This document shows, piece by piece, positions 1 to 8,375 of a stretch of DNA of 64,000 nucleotides. A program made the position numbers and the translations under genes. Position 1 is the first letter of the stretch; the number at the start of each line of letters is the position of its first letter. The stretch spans positions 1-64,000 of the forward strand of contig CAZGXU010000003.1 in the NCBI GenBank assembly GCA_964530075.1, given 5' to 3'. This DNA is from JANQEA01 sp964530075. Its GTDB lineage: Bacteria > Bipolaricaulota > Bipolaricaulia > UBA7950 > UBA9294. The notes under the pieces are model-generated. The model had not been told where the DNA came from. It saw nothing but the letters and a program-made list of their open reading frames with translations, and did not search any database.

Positions 1-1217
1 CCGATCCTCTCGTGGTACCAGAGCCAGGCATCGACGTTGATCGGCTCGCCGACCGTCCCGAGCAGGCGGAGCGAACTCAGGTCGTACTTCGCCGGCCACT
101 CATCTCCCTGCTTGACGAACATCCGGATCGCGGTCGGCGCGGTGTACAGCTGGGTCACCTTGTGCTTCTCGATGATCGACCAGAAACGGCCGTAGTCCGG
201 CGTGTCGGGCGAGCCCTCGTAGACGAGCGTCGTGACGCCGTTCATGAGGGGGGCGTAGTTGATGTAAGAGTGACCGGTGATCCAGCCGACGTCGGCGGTG
301 CACCAGTAGACGTCGCCCGGATGCAGGTCGAAGTTCCACTTGGCGGTGATGTAGACCTGAACGGCATATCCGCCCGTCGTGTGCATGATCCCCTTCGGCT
401 TGCCGGTCGTTCCTGAGGTGTAGAGCAGGAACGAGAGGTCCTCGGAATCCATCTCCTCGGCCGGGCAGTCGGCGCCGGCGTCAGCGACGAGCTCGTGGTA
501 CCAAACGTCCCGTCCGTCCTTCATCCGGACATCGGTGCCGGCGCGCTGGACGACGATCTGTTTCTCGACCGACAAGCCCTCGATCCCGGCGTCGGCGTTC
601 TTCTTCAGGTTGATCGCCTTTCCACGGCGGAAGTAGCCGTCGGCGGTGATGAGGACCTTCGCGTTGCAGTCGACCATCCGGTCCCGCAGCGAGTCCGGGC
701 TGAACGCGGAGAAGACGACGGAGTGAGGCGCGCCGATGCGCGCGCACGCCTGCATCGCGATGACGGCTTCGGGAATCATCGGAAGGTAGATCCCGACCGC
801 GTCGCCCTTCCGGACGCCGAGCCCCTTCAGCGCATTGGCCAACTTCGAGACGCGCTCGCGCAGCTGCTTGTACGTCAGCTTGACGGCCGCCTCGTCGGTC
901 GGCTCCGGCTCCCAGATCAGCGCAATCCGATCCCCATGTCCCGCCTCGATGTGACGATCGAGCGAGTTGTACGAGAGATTCAGCTTCCCCCCGACGAACC
1001 ACTTGTAGGCATGCGGGGCGTACTCGTAGGGCGTCTCCCACTTCCTGAACCAGTGGAGTTCCTCGGCCCGGGAGGCCCAGAACGCGACGGGATCGGCCTT
1101 GGCTTCTTCGTAGACCGACTCATCGGCGATCCAAGCGTGCTCCTTCAGCGCCTGCGTGGGCCAGTAGACGTTCTCCTCGGTCGGGTCCTTCTCGACCCAA
1201 CGGCTCCCCTCTGACAC
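1..1217 (-). CDS. acsA: Acetyl-CoA synthetase (AMP-forming), 3' end cut by window edge
   Basis: Cytoplasmic enzyme that activates acetate to acetyl-CoA through acetyl-AMP. About 405 N-terminal residues are visible, against roughly 630-650 for the family, so the C-terminal third lies beyond the left edge. The AMP-binding P-loop LLYTSGTTGKPKG is encoded around 389-427, and the downstream motif LLGTVGEPINVDAW around 12-60, both in the order expected for the ANL family. The GTG start at 1217 follows a strong AGGAGGT site by 5 bases; the protein begins VSEGSRWVEKDPTEEN. It has its own promoter just past the transglycosylase stop. It may serve acetate assimilation or, run in reverse, acetate formation. 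Confidence 0.95.
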   Translation of the reverse strand, partial: MSEGSRWVEKDPTEENVYWPTQALKEHAWIADESVYEEAKADPVAFWASRAEELHWFRKWETPYEYAPHAYKWFVGGKLNLSYNSLDRHIEAGHGDRIALIWEPEPTDEAAVKLTYKQLRERVSKLANALKGLGVRKGDAVGIYLPMIPEAVIAMQACARIGAPHSVVFSAFSPDSLRDRMVDCNAKVLITADGYFRRGKAINLKKNADAGIEGLSVEKQIVVQRAGTDVRMKDGRDVWYHELVADAGADCPAEEMDSEDLSFLLYTSGTTGKPKGIMHTTGGYAVQVYITAKWNFDLHPGDVYWCTADVGWITGHSYINYAPLMNGVTTLVYEGSPDTPDYGRFWSIIEKHKVTQLYTAPTAIRMFVKQGDEWPAKYDLSSLRLLGTVGEPINVDAWLWYHERI

Positions 1218-1263
1218 GTCAGACCTCCTAATGTTGAGAAAATCGCTTTCGACATTGCGGCGA

Positions 1264-1292
1264 AGTCTAGCCCATGGGGCGCCTTGCTGCAA
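1264..1292 (-). promoter_or_regulatory. Predicted sigma70-type promoter of acsA
   Basis: On the minus strand TTGCAG (1292-1287) lies 17 bases before TAGACT (1269-1264), followed by a leader of about 40 bases with the acsA Shine-Dalgarno. The same TTGCAG/TAGACT pair, with an 18-base spacer, precedes the NfeD gene, which supports it. Promoter by pattern only. Confidence 0.45.
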
Positions 1293-1294
1293 CG

Positions 1295-1855
1295 CTAAAG
1301 CAGGAGGGATGGGGTGATGCGGAGGAGCCAGGGGGCCGCGAAGTAGAACCGATAGACGGGGATGCTCCGCGATACGCACTCGACGTACGCCCGCGTCTCC
1401 GGGTAGGGGGCCTCCACGCCGGCGAGCCAGCGCTCGGCGGTGCCCGGGCCGGCGTTGTAGGCGACCAGGGCGTCGTCTCGCTCCGAGAACCGGTCGAGGA
1501 GGAGGCGAAGGTACCACGTGCCGAATTGCAGGTTGAGGGACGGGTCGGTGAGCCGTCCGGCCTCGAAGTCGGGGATCCCGAGCTGCTCGGCGATCCAGAT
1601 CCCGGTTTCGGGCATGATCTGCATCAGTCCGATCGCCCCTCGCGGAGAGATCGCCCGGGCGTCGAAGCGGCTCTCGCAGCGGACGACGGCCGCGACGAGG
1701 GACGGATCGAGTCCGCGTTCCTCGGAGAGGGCGACGAGCTGCGCAGTGTACGCGACCGGATAGAGGACGCGGAGCCCGACGAGACCGGCGTAGGCGACGA
1801 GCAGGACGAGGACGAGCGGGCCGACGAGGGGCCGCCACGATGCGAAGCGTCGCAT
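1295..1855 (-). CDS. Small membrane-anchored lytic transglycosylase (SLT domain)
   Basis: 186-residue peptidoglycan lytic transglycosylase. It has a basic N-terminus, one transmembrane anchor or signal at about residues 9-30, then a single SLT/lysozyme-fold domain. The catalytic glutamate is E61 in CESRFDARAISP, followed by GAIGLMQIMP and the substrate-binding YNAGPG at 133-138. This matches the minimal Slt70/MltE-like core without extra cell-wall-binding modules. It cleaves murein in the periplasm with 1,6-anhydro product formation. It is divergent from the DUF502 gene. A TATGAT box sits only 8 bases before its ATG, so the mRNA may be almost leaderless. Confidence 0.9.
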   Translation of the reverse strand: MRRFASWRPLVGPLVLVLLVAYAGLVGLRVLYPVAYTAQLVALSEERGLDPSLVAAVVRCESRFDARAISPRGAIGLMQIMPETGIWIAEQLGIPDFEAGRLTDPSLNLQFGTWYLRLLLDRFSERDDALVAYNAGPGTAERWLAGVEAPYPETRAYVECVSRSIPVYRFYFAAPWLLRITPSLLL

Positions 1856-1863
1856 GATCCTCT

Positions 1864-1869
1864 ATCATA
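1864..1869 (-). promoter_or_regulatory. Possible -10 box of the lytic transglycosylase gene
   Basis: TATGAT on the minus strand (5 of 6 matches to TATAAT), 8 bases upstream of the ATG at 1855. I see no convincing -35 element. The placement implies a very short or absent leader. Confidence 0.3.
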
Positions 1870-1881
1870 CGCGGAATCCTC

Positions 1882-1887
1882 TATAAT
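1882..1887 (+). promoter_or_regulatory. Perfect -10 box (TATAAT) before the DUF502-accDA genes
   Basis: TATAAT on the plus strand, 37 bases before the ATG at 1925. The leader carries GAGGGA as ribosome-binding site. No good -35 is visible at 16-18 bases upstream. It probably drives DUF502-accD-accA-protease. Confidence 0.4.
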
Positions 1888-1924
1888 TCGGTCCAGCGCG
1901 AATCCACGCGACGAGGGAAGCACG

Positions 1925-2617
1925 ATGAAAAGACTCCTCCTCTGGCTACGGACGACGTTCGTCAGCGGCCTGCTGGCGATCCTCCCCGTCGGTGCGACGG
2001 TCTTCATCGTCTGGGCCCTCTACAACCTGATCGATCGCCAGGTCGGGAGGAACACGGCGTTCGGGATGGTGATCGAGCGGGTCCTGGGGCGGTGGATCCC
2101 CGGCCTCGGGATCATCATCACGATCCTCCTCGTCCTCGTCATCGGGGTCATCACCCGGAGCGTGATCGGGCGGACGCTGCAGTACTACATGGAGCGGATC
2201 TTCTTCTCCTTCCCGGGCGTGCGGAAGATGTACGGGACGTTGAAGCAGTTCACCAGCGCGCTGCTCAACAGGGAATCAACGACGTCGTTCAAGAAGGTCG
2301 TCATGTTCGAGTACCCGAAGGAAGGGATCAACGTCCTCGGCCTGGTGACGAACGAGAATCTGGGGGTCATCCAGGAGACCATCGGGGAGAAGTGCCTCCT
2401 CGTCTATGCGCCGACGGCGCCGAACCCGCTCTCCGGGTACATGCTGATCATCCCCGAGCGGCTCGTGACGTACATCGACATGCCGGTGGAGGACGCCCTG
2501 TCGATGGTCGTATCGAGCGGTTCGGTCCTCCCCGAGAGCCTCCAGAAACCGACGGAAGGGCGCGAGGCGAACAAGCGGCCCCGCTTCTCTCCGTTCCGCA
2601 AGCGGACGGTGAGGTGA
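1925..2617 (+). CDS. DUF502 family integral membrane protein
   Basis: 230 residues, with two hydrophobic segments at about 10-32 and 58-80, then a soluble region with the family's typical GVRKMYGTLKQF-like stretch near residue 100. The DUF502 (LIKE-COV) family is widespread in bacteria and plants, and its biochemical role is not established. The start at 1925 is supported by GAGGGA 7 bases upstream and by the hydrophobic N-terminus; in-frame codons further upstream overlap the divergent gene. It ends 4 bases before accD, so it is probably co-transcribed with the acetyl-CoA carboxylase genes. Confidence 0.85.
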   Translation: MKRLLLWLRTTFVSGLLAILPVGATVFIVWALYNLIDRQVGRNTAFGMVIERVLGRWIPGLGIIITILLVLVIGVITRSVIGRTLQYYMERIFFSFPGVRKMYGTLKQFTSALLNRESTTSFKKVVMFEYPKEGINVLGLVTNENLGVIQETIGEKCLLVYAPTAPNPLSGYMLIIPERLVTYIDMPVEDALSMVVSSGSVLPESLQKPTEGREANKRPRFSPFRKRTVR

Positions 2618-2621
2618 ACCG

Positions 2622-3464
2622 ATGCCGATCTTCAAGGAGAAAGACTACCTGCGCGTCGACCTCGATCGGGAGCCGGACGAGAGCCTCTGGATGAAGTGCA
2701 AGTCCTGCGGCGAGCTCGTCTTCAAGCGGCGCGTCCGCGAGAACAACAACATCTGCCCGAGTTGTGGCGAGTATTTCTTCCTGACCTCGGTCGAACGGAT
2801 CGGGCTCCTGGTCGACGAGGGAAGCTTCGAAGACATCGCCGAGCCGATCACGGCGGACGATCCGCTCGGCTTCGCCGACCGGAAGCCGTACTTGGAGCGG
2901 ATCGCCGAAGCGCAGGCGAAGACGGGCTTGCGCGATGCGATCCTGATCGGGCGGGCGGCGATCGCCGGCATCCCCGTGGTGATCGGCGTAATGGATTTCC
3001 GCTTCATCGGTGGGAGCATGGGATCGGTCGTCGGTGAGCAGATCTGCCGCGCGATCGAAGCGGCGATCGCCGGCAGACGCCCGTTCGTCCTCGTCTCGTC
3101 GTCCGGCGGCGCGCGCCTTCAGGAGGGGCTGTTCTCCCTCCTCCAGATGGCGAAGACGGTCGCCGTTCGCGCCAGGATGGCCGAGGAGGGGCTCCCGTTC
3201 ATCTCGGTGATGACCTACCCGACCTCGGGCGGCGTGCAGGCGTCGATCGCCAGCCTCGGGGACGTCGTCATCGCCGAGCGCGGCGCGTTGATCGGGTTCG
3301 CCGGCCGCCGGGTGATCGAGAACGCGATGAGCCAGGAGTTGCCGTCCGATTTTCAGTCGGACGCGTTCGCGTTCGAGCACGGCGCGATCGACCGGGTCGT
3401 CGGCCGCGAGGGGATGCGGGACGAACTCGCCTCGCTTCTCAGGTTCTTCGTGGAGACGGGATGA
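2622..3464 (+). CDS. accD: Acetyl-CoA carboxylase carboxyltransferase subunit beta
   Basis: 280 residues. With AccA it transfers the carboxyl group from carboxybiotin to acetyl-CoA, giving malonyl-CoA for fatty-acid synthesis. The N-terminal zinc ribbon is intact (C26, C29, C45, C48), followed by the crotonase-like carboxyltransferase fold with GGSMGSVVGEQICRA and the oxyanion-hole region SSSGGARLQEG. The length is usual. The stop overlaps the accA start by 4 bases (ATGA), indicating translational coupling. The biotin carboxylase and carrier genes (accC, accB) are not in this window. Confidence 0.96.
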   Translation: MPIFKEKDYLRVDLDREPDESLWMKCKSCGELVFKRRVRENNNICPSCGEYFFLTSVERIGLLVDEGSFEDIAEPITADDPLGFADRKPYLERIAEAQAKTGLRDAILIGRAAIAGIPVVIGVMDFRFIGGSMGSVVGEQICRAIEAAIAGRRPFVLVSSSGGARLQEGLFSLLQMAKTVAVRARMAEEGLPFISVMTYPTSGGVQASIASLGDVVIAERGALIGFAGRRVIENAMSQELPSDFQSDAFAFEHGAIDRVVGREGMRDELASLLRFFVETG

Positions 3465-4420
3465 GCGACGAGCGGACACTCGACCTCCTTGAGGCGAAGA
3501 TCGAGGAGCTTCGGCACCTGGACGCCGCCGACGGGATCGACCTGTCGAAGGAGATCGAGCGGCTCGAGGCGAAGCTCGAAGAGCTCCGTCAGGAGCTGTA
3601 CGCAAACCTGAGCGATTGGGAGCGTGTGAAGCTCGCCCGTCATCCGAAGCGCCCCTACGCCCTGGATTATATCGACGCAGTCTTCACCGATTTCTACGAG
3701 CTCCACGGCGACCGGCTCGACGGCGACGACCGGGCGCTACTGACCGGGCTCGCTCGCCTCGACGGGCGCACGGTCGTCGTCGTCGGACAGCAGAAGGGGC
3801 GCTCGACCGAGGAGAACAAGGAGCGGTTCTTCGGGATGCCTCGGCCGCAGGGCTATCGGAAGGCGCAGCGCGCGATGCGGCTGGCGGAGCGATTCGGGTT
3901 CCCGGTGGTGGCGCTGATCGACACGCCGGGGGCCTACCCCGGTCTCGAGTCGGAGGAGCACAACATCGGCGGCGCGATCGCCGAGAGCCTGCTGACGATG
4001 GCCGGTCTCCGCGTCCCGATCGTCGCGGTCGTCATCGGCGAGGGCGGGTCGGGCGGCGCGCTGGCGATCGGCCTCGCCGATCGTGTCCTGATGCTGGAGA
4101 ACGCCGTCTACACGGTGATCAGCCCGGAGAGCGCCGCGGTGATCCTGTGGAAGGACAAGGAACGGATGAAGGAGGCGGCCGAGGCGCTCAGCCTGACCGC
4201 CGATCGCCTCCGCGACCTCGGCCTGATCGACGGCGTGATTCCCGAGCCGCTCGGCGGTGCGCACAAGGACTTCGATCGGACGGCGTCGGCCCTCAAGGAG
4301 GATCTCGCTCGCCGACTGGCCGAACTGGCGAATCTGGAGCCGAAGCGGCTGGTCGAGGAGCGGTACCGCCGCTACCGCGAGGTCGGCCGGTATCGCGACG
4401 CGTCCCACGAAGGCGAATGA
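3461..4420 (+). CDS. accA: Acetyl-CoA carboxylase carboxyltransferase subunit alpha
   Basis: 319 residues, full length for AccA. The N-terminal helical, coiled-coil-rich segment (residues about 1-60) is followed by the crotonase-fold core with RPQGYRKAQRAMRLAERF, DTPGAYPG and GEGGSGGALAI, which are AccA signatures for acetyl-CoA binding. It forms the alpha2beta2 carboxyltransferase with the overlapping upstream accD. Its TGA overlaps the ATG of the next gene (ATGA), so a hydrogenase-type protease is coupled to fatty-acid synthesis genes, which is an unusual neighbour. Confidence 0.96.
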   Translation: MSDERTLDLLEAKIEELRHLDAADGIDLSKEIERLEAKLEELRQELYANLSDWERVKLARHPKRPYALDYIDAVFTDFYELHGDRLDGDDRALLTGLARLDGRTVVVVGQQKGRSTEENKERFFGMPRPQGYRKAQRAMRLAERFGFPVVALIDTPGAYPGLESEEHNIGGAIAESLLTMAGLRVPIVAVVIGEGGSGGALAIGLADRVLMLENAVYTVISPESAAVILWKDKERMKEAAEALSLTADRLRDLGLIDGVIPEPLGGAHKDFDRTASALKEDLARRLAELANLEPKRLVEERYRRYREVGRYRDASHEGE

Positions 4421-4932
4421 AACGGATGCTCCTCGGTGTGGGCAACCGCCTGTCGCGGGACGACGGCGTCGGTCCGGTCCTCGCCGAGCGGCTCGCCGAA
4501 TCCGATTGGCTCGCGATCGACTGCGGCGCGTCCTTGGAGAACGCAGCGGGGATCGTCTCCCGCGAGCGGCCGGACCTGTTGGTGATCGCGGACGCGGCCC
4601 GGATGGGCCTGTCGCCGGGGACCGCACGGCGCCTCCCGAGGTCGGCGGTCGACCGGATGCTCGTTTCGACGCACGGCCTGCCGATCTCGTTCTTCCTGGA
4701 CCGCCTGGAGTCCGCGGCGCGCGAGATCGTGATCCTCGGGATCGAACCGGCCGACTTGTCTTTCGGCGAAGGGCTGTCGGCCGAGGCGAGCGCCGCGGTC
4801 GGGTCGCTGGCGAGGGTTCTTGCGGCCGATCCCGGCGGAATCGGATCGGTTCCGCCTCTTGAGCGCATCGCGCCTCCGGAGGCGCGACCGGGCGAATCGC
4901 TTGAGGGAACGACGGGGAGCCGATATAAGTAG
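4417..4932 (+). CDS. HycI/HupD-type hydrogenase maturation endopeptidase
   Basis: 171 residues. The family removes a C-terminal peptide from the large subunit of [NiFe]-hydrogenases after nickel insertion. Visible are MLLGVGNRLSRDDGVGP with D16, D59 in VIADAARMG, and H86 in STHGLPI, matching the nickel-sensing Asp/Asp/His set known for E. coli HycI. The ATG at 4417 overlaps the accA stop; a second ATG at 4426 is possible. There are no hydrogenase structural genes in the window, so its substrate lies elsewhere or its role has shifted. A promoter for the next genes sits inside its 3' end. Confidence 0.8.
   Translation: MKRMLLGVGNRLSRDDGVGPVLAERLAESDWLAIDCGASLENAAGIVSRERPDLLVIADAARMGLSPGTARRLPRSAVDRMLVSTHGLPISFFLDRLESAAREIVILGIEPADLSFGEGLSAEASAAVGSLARVLAADPGGIGSVPPLERIAPPEARPGESLEGTTGSRYK
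4901..4929 (+). promoter_or_regulatory. Predicted promoter for the aldolase-pfk pair
   Basis: TTGAGG (4901-4906), 17-base spacer, TATAAG (4924-4929), lying within the last codons of the maturation protease gene. The transcript would have a leader of about 140 bases containing a small GCGTGC/GCACGC hairpin (about 4953-4967) and end with an AAGGAGG site (5062-5068) before the aldolase ATG. Confidence 0.5.
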
Positions 4933-5076
4933 CATCGGCGAGCCCGAACACGGGGCGTGCGGCGCACGCGAAAGGCGAGGTCGATCCGGCCTCCGTGGAT
5001 CGCCAGCACTCATCGAGGGGAACGACGCAGGGGGACTGGGAGCGGATGAGCGTCCCGGTCGAAGGAGGGAGCGACC

Positions 5077-6087
5077 ATGCCATTCTGTGACGGGGTGAAA
5101 CTGCAAGAGGCGTATCGGAGGGCGCAGGCCGAGCGCTTCGCGTTCATGGCGAACAACATCGCCGAGCCGAGCATCCTGATCGGCCTTCTCGAAGCGTACG
5201 CGGAGGCGCGCTCGGACCTGCTGGTTCAGATCAGTCCGGGAGCGGCGAAGTACGCCGGGGGCGGCGACAAGCGGGCCGGGCTGAGGGCCCTCTCGGCCCT
5301 GGTCCGCGAGCTCGCCGAGCCGTACCCGATTCGCGTTTTCATCAACCTCGACCACTTCACGGCGGACGAGATGGGACTGATCGAGGAGGCGATCGACGTT
5401 CGCCTCGTCTCCTCGGTCATGATCGACGCGTCGAGGGAGGCGTTCGAGGAGAACGTTCGGATCAGCCGAACGGTCGCGGAGAAGGCCAAGGGGACGGGGA
5501 TTCTCATCGAAGCGGAGCTCGGGAAGATCCGGGGGGTCGAGGACGAGGTCGCGTCGGACGAAGCGTTGTACACCGATCCGGACGAGGCGGCCGAGTTCGT
5601 CAAGCGGACCGGGGCCGATCTTCTGGCGATCTCGGTCGGGACGCAGCACGGCGTCTCGAAGGGTCGGGATCTCGAGCTGCGGGCCGACCTTGCGACGAAG
5701 ATCAGGGATCGACTCGTGCGAGCGGGCATCGACGCGCCGCTCGTCCTTCACGGCACGTCCGGGCTCCTCCCGGAGCAGGTCCGCGAGATGATCGGATACG
5801 GCATCTGCAAGCTGAATAAGGACACGCACTACCAGTACGTCTTCGGGCGGACGGCGTGCGAGTTCTTCGCCGCGCACGCGGAGGGGATCATCCCACCGGC
5901 CGGCGTGGAGGACGACGTCGTGAACCTGTTTGCGAAGGGCGATTGGAGCCCGGACAAGAAGGTCTTCGACCCGCGTGTCGTGGGGAGGGAGATTCAGGCG
6001 AAGGTCCGCGAGATCGCGCTCGTGCTGATCGACCAGGCCGGAAGCGGGGGCAAGACGCTGTGGGTGCAGAAGGAGGGCCGCCGATGA
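5077..6087 (+). CDS. fba: Class II fructose-bisphosphate aldolase family protein
   Basis: 336 residues. Zinc-dependent class II aldolase fold: NLDHF (zinc-binding His), SSVMIDAS, EAELGKIRG, SVGTQHG, VLHGTSG and CKLNKDTHY are the family landmarks in order. The reaction is reversible cleavage of fructose-1,6-bisphosphate to GAP and DHAP, or of a related ketose bisphosphate such as tagatose-1,6-bisphosphate. Some positions differ from the textbook form (HGTSG for HGGSG; QH for xH in the GT.HG motif), so the substrate is not certain. The ATG at 5077 follows a strong AAGGAGG. Its stop overlaps the phosphofructokinase start (ATGA), linking two adjacent glycolytic steps. Confidence 0.85.
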   Translation: MPFCDGVKLQEAYRRAQAERFAFMANNIAEPSILIGLLEAYAEARSDLLVQISPGAAKYAGGGDKRAGLRALSALVRELAEPYPIRVFINLDHFTADEMGLIEEAIDVRLVSSVMIDASREAFEENVRISRTVAEKAKGTGILIEAELGKIRGVEDEVASDEALYTDPDEAAEFVKRTGADLLAISVGTQHGVSKGRDLELRADLATKIRDRLVRAGIDAPLVLHGTSGLLPEQVREMIGYGICKLNKDTHYQYVFGRTACEFFAAHAEGIIPPAGVEDDVVNLFAKGDWSPDKKVFDPRVVGREIQAKVREIALVLIDQAGSGGKTLWVQKEGRR

Positions 6088-7109
6088 GGGCCGGGGTCCT
6101 GACGGGCGGGGGGGATTCCCCCGGGATCAATGCCGCCCTTCGCTCGATCGTTCGCTTCGGAAACAAGCACGGGGTTGACGTCATCGGATTCGAGGAAGGG
6201 TGGAAGGGCCCGATCGAGAACCTGGTCCGGCCGCTGACGCAGGTCGACGTCTCCGGGATCCTCCACATCGGTGGGACGATCCTCAGCAGCTCCAGAACGA
6301 ATCCGTTCCGGATCAGCGACGGCCCGGAGAGGGTCGTCGAGACCCTCTCGGTGAACGCCGTCGACTTCCTGATCGCCATCGGCGGGGACGACACGCTCGG
6401 CGTGGCGCACCACCTCGGCGAGTACGGCGTGAAGGTGATTGGGATTCCGCAGACGATCGACAACGACATCGGAATGACCGACTACACGCTCGGCTTCTCC
6501 TCGGCTCTCGGGGTGATCACCGATGCGCTCGATCGACTTCACACGACGGCCGCGTCACATCACCGCGTGCTGATCCTTGAGGTGATGGGGCGGGACGCCG
6601 GATGGCTCAGCCTGATGGGCGGCGTCGCCGGCGGCGCGGACGTCATCTTGATCCCGGAGCAGAAGTTCGACGTCGATTCGATCTTCCGGAAGATCAAGCG
6701 GCGGGAGTACCTGAAGAAGCAGTTCAGCATCGTCATCGTCGCCGAAGGGGCCGAGCCGGAGGGCATGGGAGGACAGCTTGTCGCGGAGGCCGAGGTCGAT
6801 GCGTTCGGGCACGCGCGGCTCGGCGGCGTCGGCCAGTACGTCGCCAATCAGCTGTCCGAACGGATGCAGATCCCCGTCCGCGTGACGAATCTGGCCTATC
6901 TGCAGCGAGGCGGAAGCCCGTCGCCGTTCGACCGGATCCTCGCGACGCGGTTCGGCGCCGCGTCGATCGAGTTCGCGCTGAGCGGTCAGTTCGACGTCAT
7001 GACGGCGATCCACGGGACGAAGATCGTTCCGATCCCGCTCGGCGACGCGCTGGCGAGACCGCGACCGGTCGACGAACGGCTCCTCTATCTCGTCGACCTC
7101 TTCGAATAG
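6084..7109 (+). CDS. pfkA: 6-phosphofructokinase family protein, phosphoryl donor uncertain
   Basis: 341 residues, a single PFK domain. Motifs in order: GGGDSPGINAALR (8-20), GGDDTLGVA (100-108), IPQTIDNDIGMTDYT (121-135), and EVMGRDAGW. It phosphorylates fructose-6-phosphate. The donor-site residues are mixed: D103 replaces the glycine of ATP-dependent enzymes, as in pyrophosphate-dependent ones, but Q123 stands where PPi enzymes carry Lys and ATP enzymes carry Gly. The donor (ATP, PPi or other) therefore cannot be read from sequence. The start overlaps the aldolase stop by 4 bases. Confidence 0.88.
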   Translation: MRAGVLTGGGDSPGINAALRSIVRFGNKHGVDVIGFEEGWKGPIENLVRPLTQVDVSGILHIGGTILSSSRTNPFRISDGPERVVETLSVNAVDFLIAIGGDDTLGVAHHLGEYGVKVIGIPQTIDNDIGMTDYTLGFSSALGVITDALDRLHTTAASHHRVLILEVMGRDAGWLSLMGGVAGGADVILIPEQKFDVDSIFRKIKRREYLKKQFSIVIVAEGAEPEGMGGQLVAEAEVDAFGHARLGGVGQYVANQLSERMQIPVRVTNLAYLQRGGSPSPFDRILATRFGAASIEFALSGQFDVMTAIHGTKIVPIPLGDALARPRPVDERLLYLVDLFE

Positions 7110-7164
7110 CCGGAGAGCGGATGGGCGGGGCGGCCGATCGGCTGTCACGGTTGCGGATGTCCGA

Positions 7165-8193
7165 TCACTCGGGGATCTCGACGTCTCTCAGGTGGCCGGC
7201 CGCCTGCTCCGGTGGCATCGGGTTGATGTAGAACCCGGTGCCCCATTCGAATCCGGCGACGTGCGTCAGTCGGGGCATGATCGCAATCCGCCAATGGTAG
7301 TCGTAGGGGAGGGTGCTCCAGTATCCCGGCCTACCCGGACGCGGGACCGGATTCGGCGCGGTCTTGAGGACGAAGTTGTACGGGATGTCCCCGAGGAGGA
7401 GCGTCAACCGCTTCAGCGTCCGCTTGAGAATCCGCGCGAGGCCCCACCCCTGTTCGTCGTCGAGCGACCTGAAGTCGTGCGAATGGGCCTTCGGATAGAC
7501 GACGAGCTCGAACGGGAACCGCGAGTCGTAGGGAGCCCAGACGACGTAGCCGTCGTTCTCCTCCACGATTCGGTCCCCATTGCGGATCTCCGCGAGCATG
7601 ACGTCACAGAACAGACACCGCTCCTTCCTCTCGTAGTAGGACTTGGCGATGTTGAGCGAACGCCGGACCTCTTGGGGGACGATCGGCGTGGCGATGATCT
7701 GCGAGTGCGGGTGGAGGAGCGACGCGCCGGCCTCCCTCCCGTGGTTCTTGAAAAGGAGGACGTACCGGAACCAAGGGTTCTCCGTCAGCACCCGGAGCCG
7801 GACGACGTACGTGTCGACGATCCTTTTCACCTGTTCGTCGGGAAGATCGGGGATCTCCAGGGAATGCTCCGGCGTTTCGACGATGACCTCGTGGGTCCCG
7901 ACGCCGTTCATCCGATCGTAGAACCCCTCGATCGCCTCCCGTCCGAGATCCTCGTAGCCCTGCAGGGCGGCAAACTTGTTCGGAACGACCCGGACGGACC
8001 AACCGTCCGGCAGGTGAACTCGGTAGATCTCGGGCGGTGTCATCTCCTCGTTTCCGGGGCAGAACGGGCAGCTTTCCGGGTCTTCTCCACCGAGCTCCGA
8101 GCTGCTCCGCTCGAAGTCCGACGGGCGCTTGGCTCGCTCCGGTGCGACGATCACCCAGCGGCCGCTCGTCGGTCCTCGTCTCAATTCGGTCAT
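7165..8193 (-). CDS. galT: Galactose-1-phosphate uridylyltransferase
   Basis: 342 residues, with the two HIT-fold halves of GalT. Active-site HPHSQ is at 161-165 (nucleophile H163). CPFC at 42-45 and CLFC at 193-196 are likely zinc ligands. The C-terminal HWRIAIMPRLT-AGFEWGTGFYINP region is diagnostic. It exchanges UMP between UDP-glucose and galactose-1-phosphate (Leloir pathway). No galK or galE is nearby. It converges on the pfk gene and is divergent from glgA; a GAGGGGAG site precedes the ATG. Confidence 0.93.
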   Translation of the reverse strand: MTELRRGPTSGRWVIVAPERAKRPSDFERSSSELGGEDPESCPFCPGNEEMTPPEIYRVHLPDGWSVRVVPNKFAALQGYEDLGREAIEGFYDRMNGVGTHEVIVETPEHSLEIPDLPDEQVKRIVDTYVVRLRVLTENPWFRYVLLFKNHGREAGASLLHPHSQIIATPIVPQEVRRSLNIAKSYYERKERCLFCDVMLAEIRNGDRIVEENDGYVVWAPYDSRFPFELVVYPKAHSHDFRSLDDEQGWGLARILKRTLKRLTLLLGDIPYNFVLKTAPNPVPRPGRPGYWSTLPYDYHWRIAIMPRLTHVAGFEWGTGFYINPMPPEQAAGHLRDVEIPE

Positions 8194-8328
8194 TTCTTCT
8201 CCCCTCGTAATAACTCGGTCGATGTTCCGCCGATTGTACGATCCGCGGGAGTTTCGGCCAAGGAACGAACATGAGTTCCACTGGGAGGTCCGCCGAACCA
8301 GAGGGAGTACGACTCGGTTTCCGTGGAG

Positions 8329-8357
8329 TTGATCCTCCCCGCGGGGCGACGGATACT
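8329..8357 (+). promoter_or_regulatory. Possible promoter of glgA in the galT-glgA divergent region
   Basis: TTGATC (8329-8334), 17 bases, GATACT (8352-8357), then AGGAGGTG just before the glgA ATG. Each hexamer matches the consensus at 4 of 6 positions. If correct, the leader is very short but still contains the Shine-Dalgarno. Confidence 0.35.
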
Positions 8358-8375
8358 TGCTTCAGGAGGTGAAGG

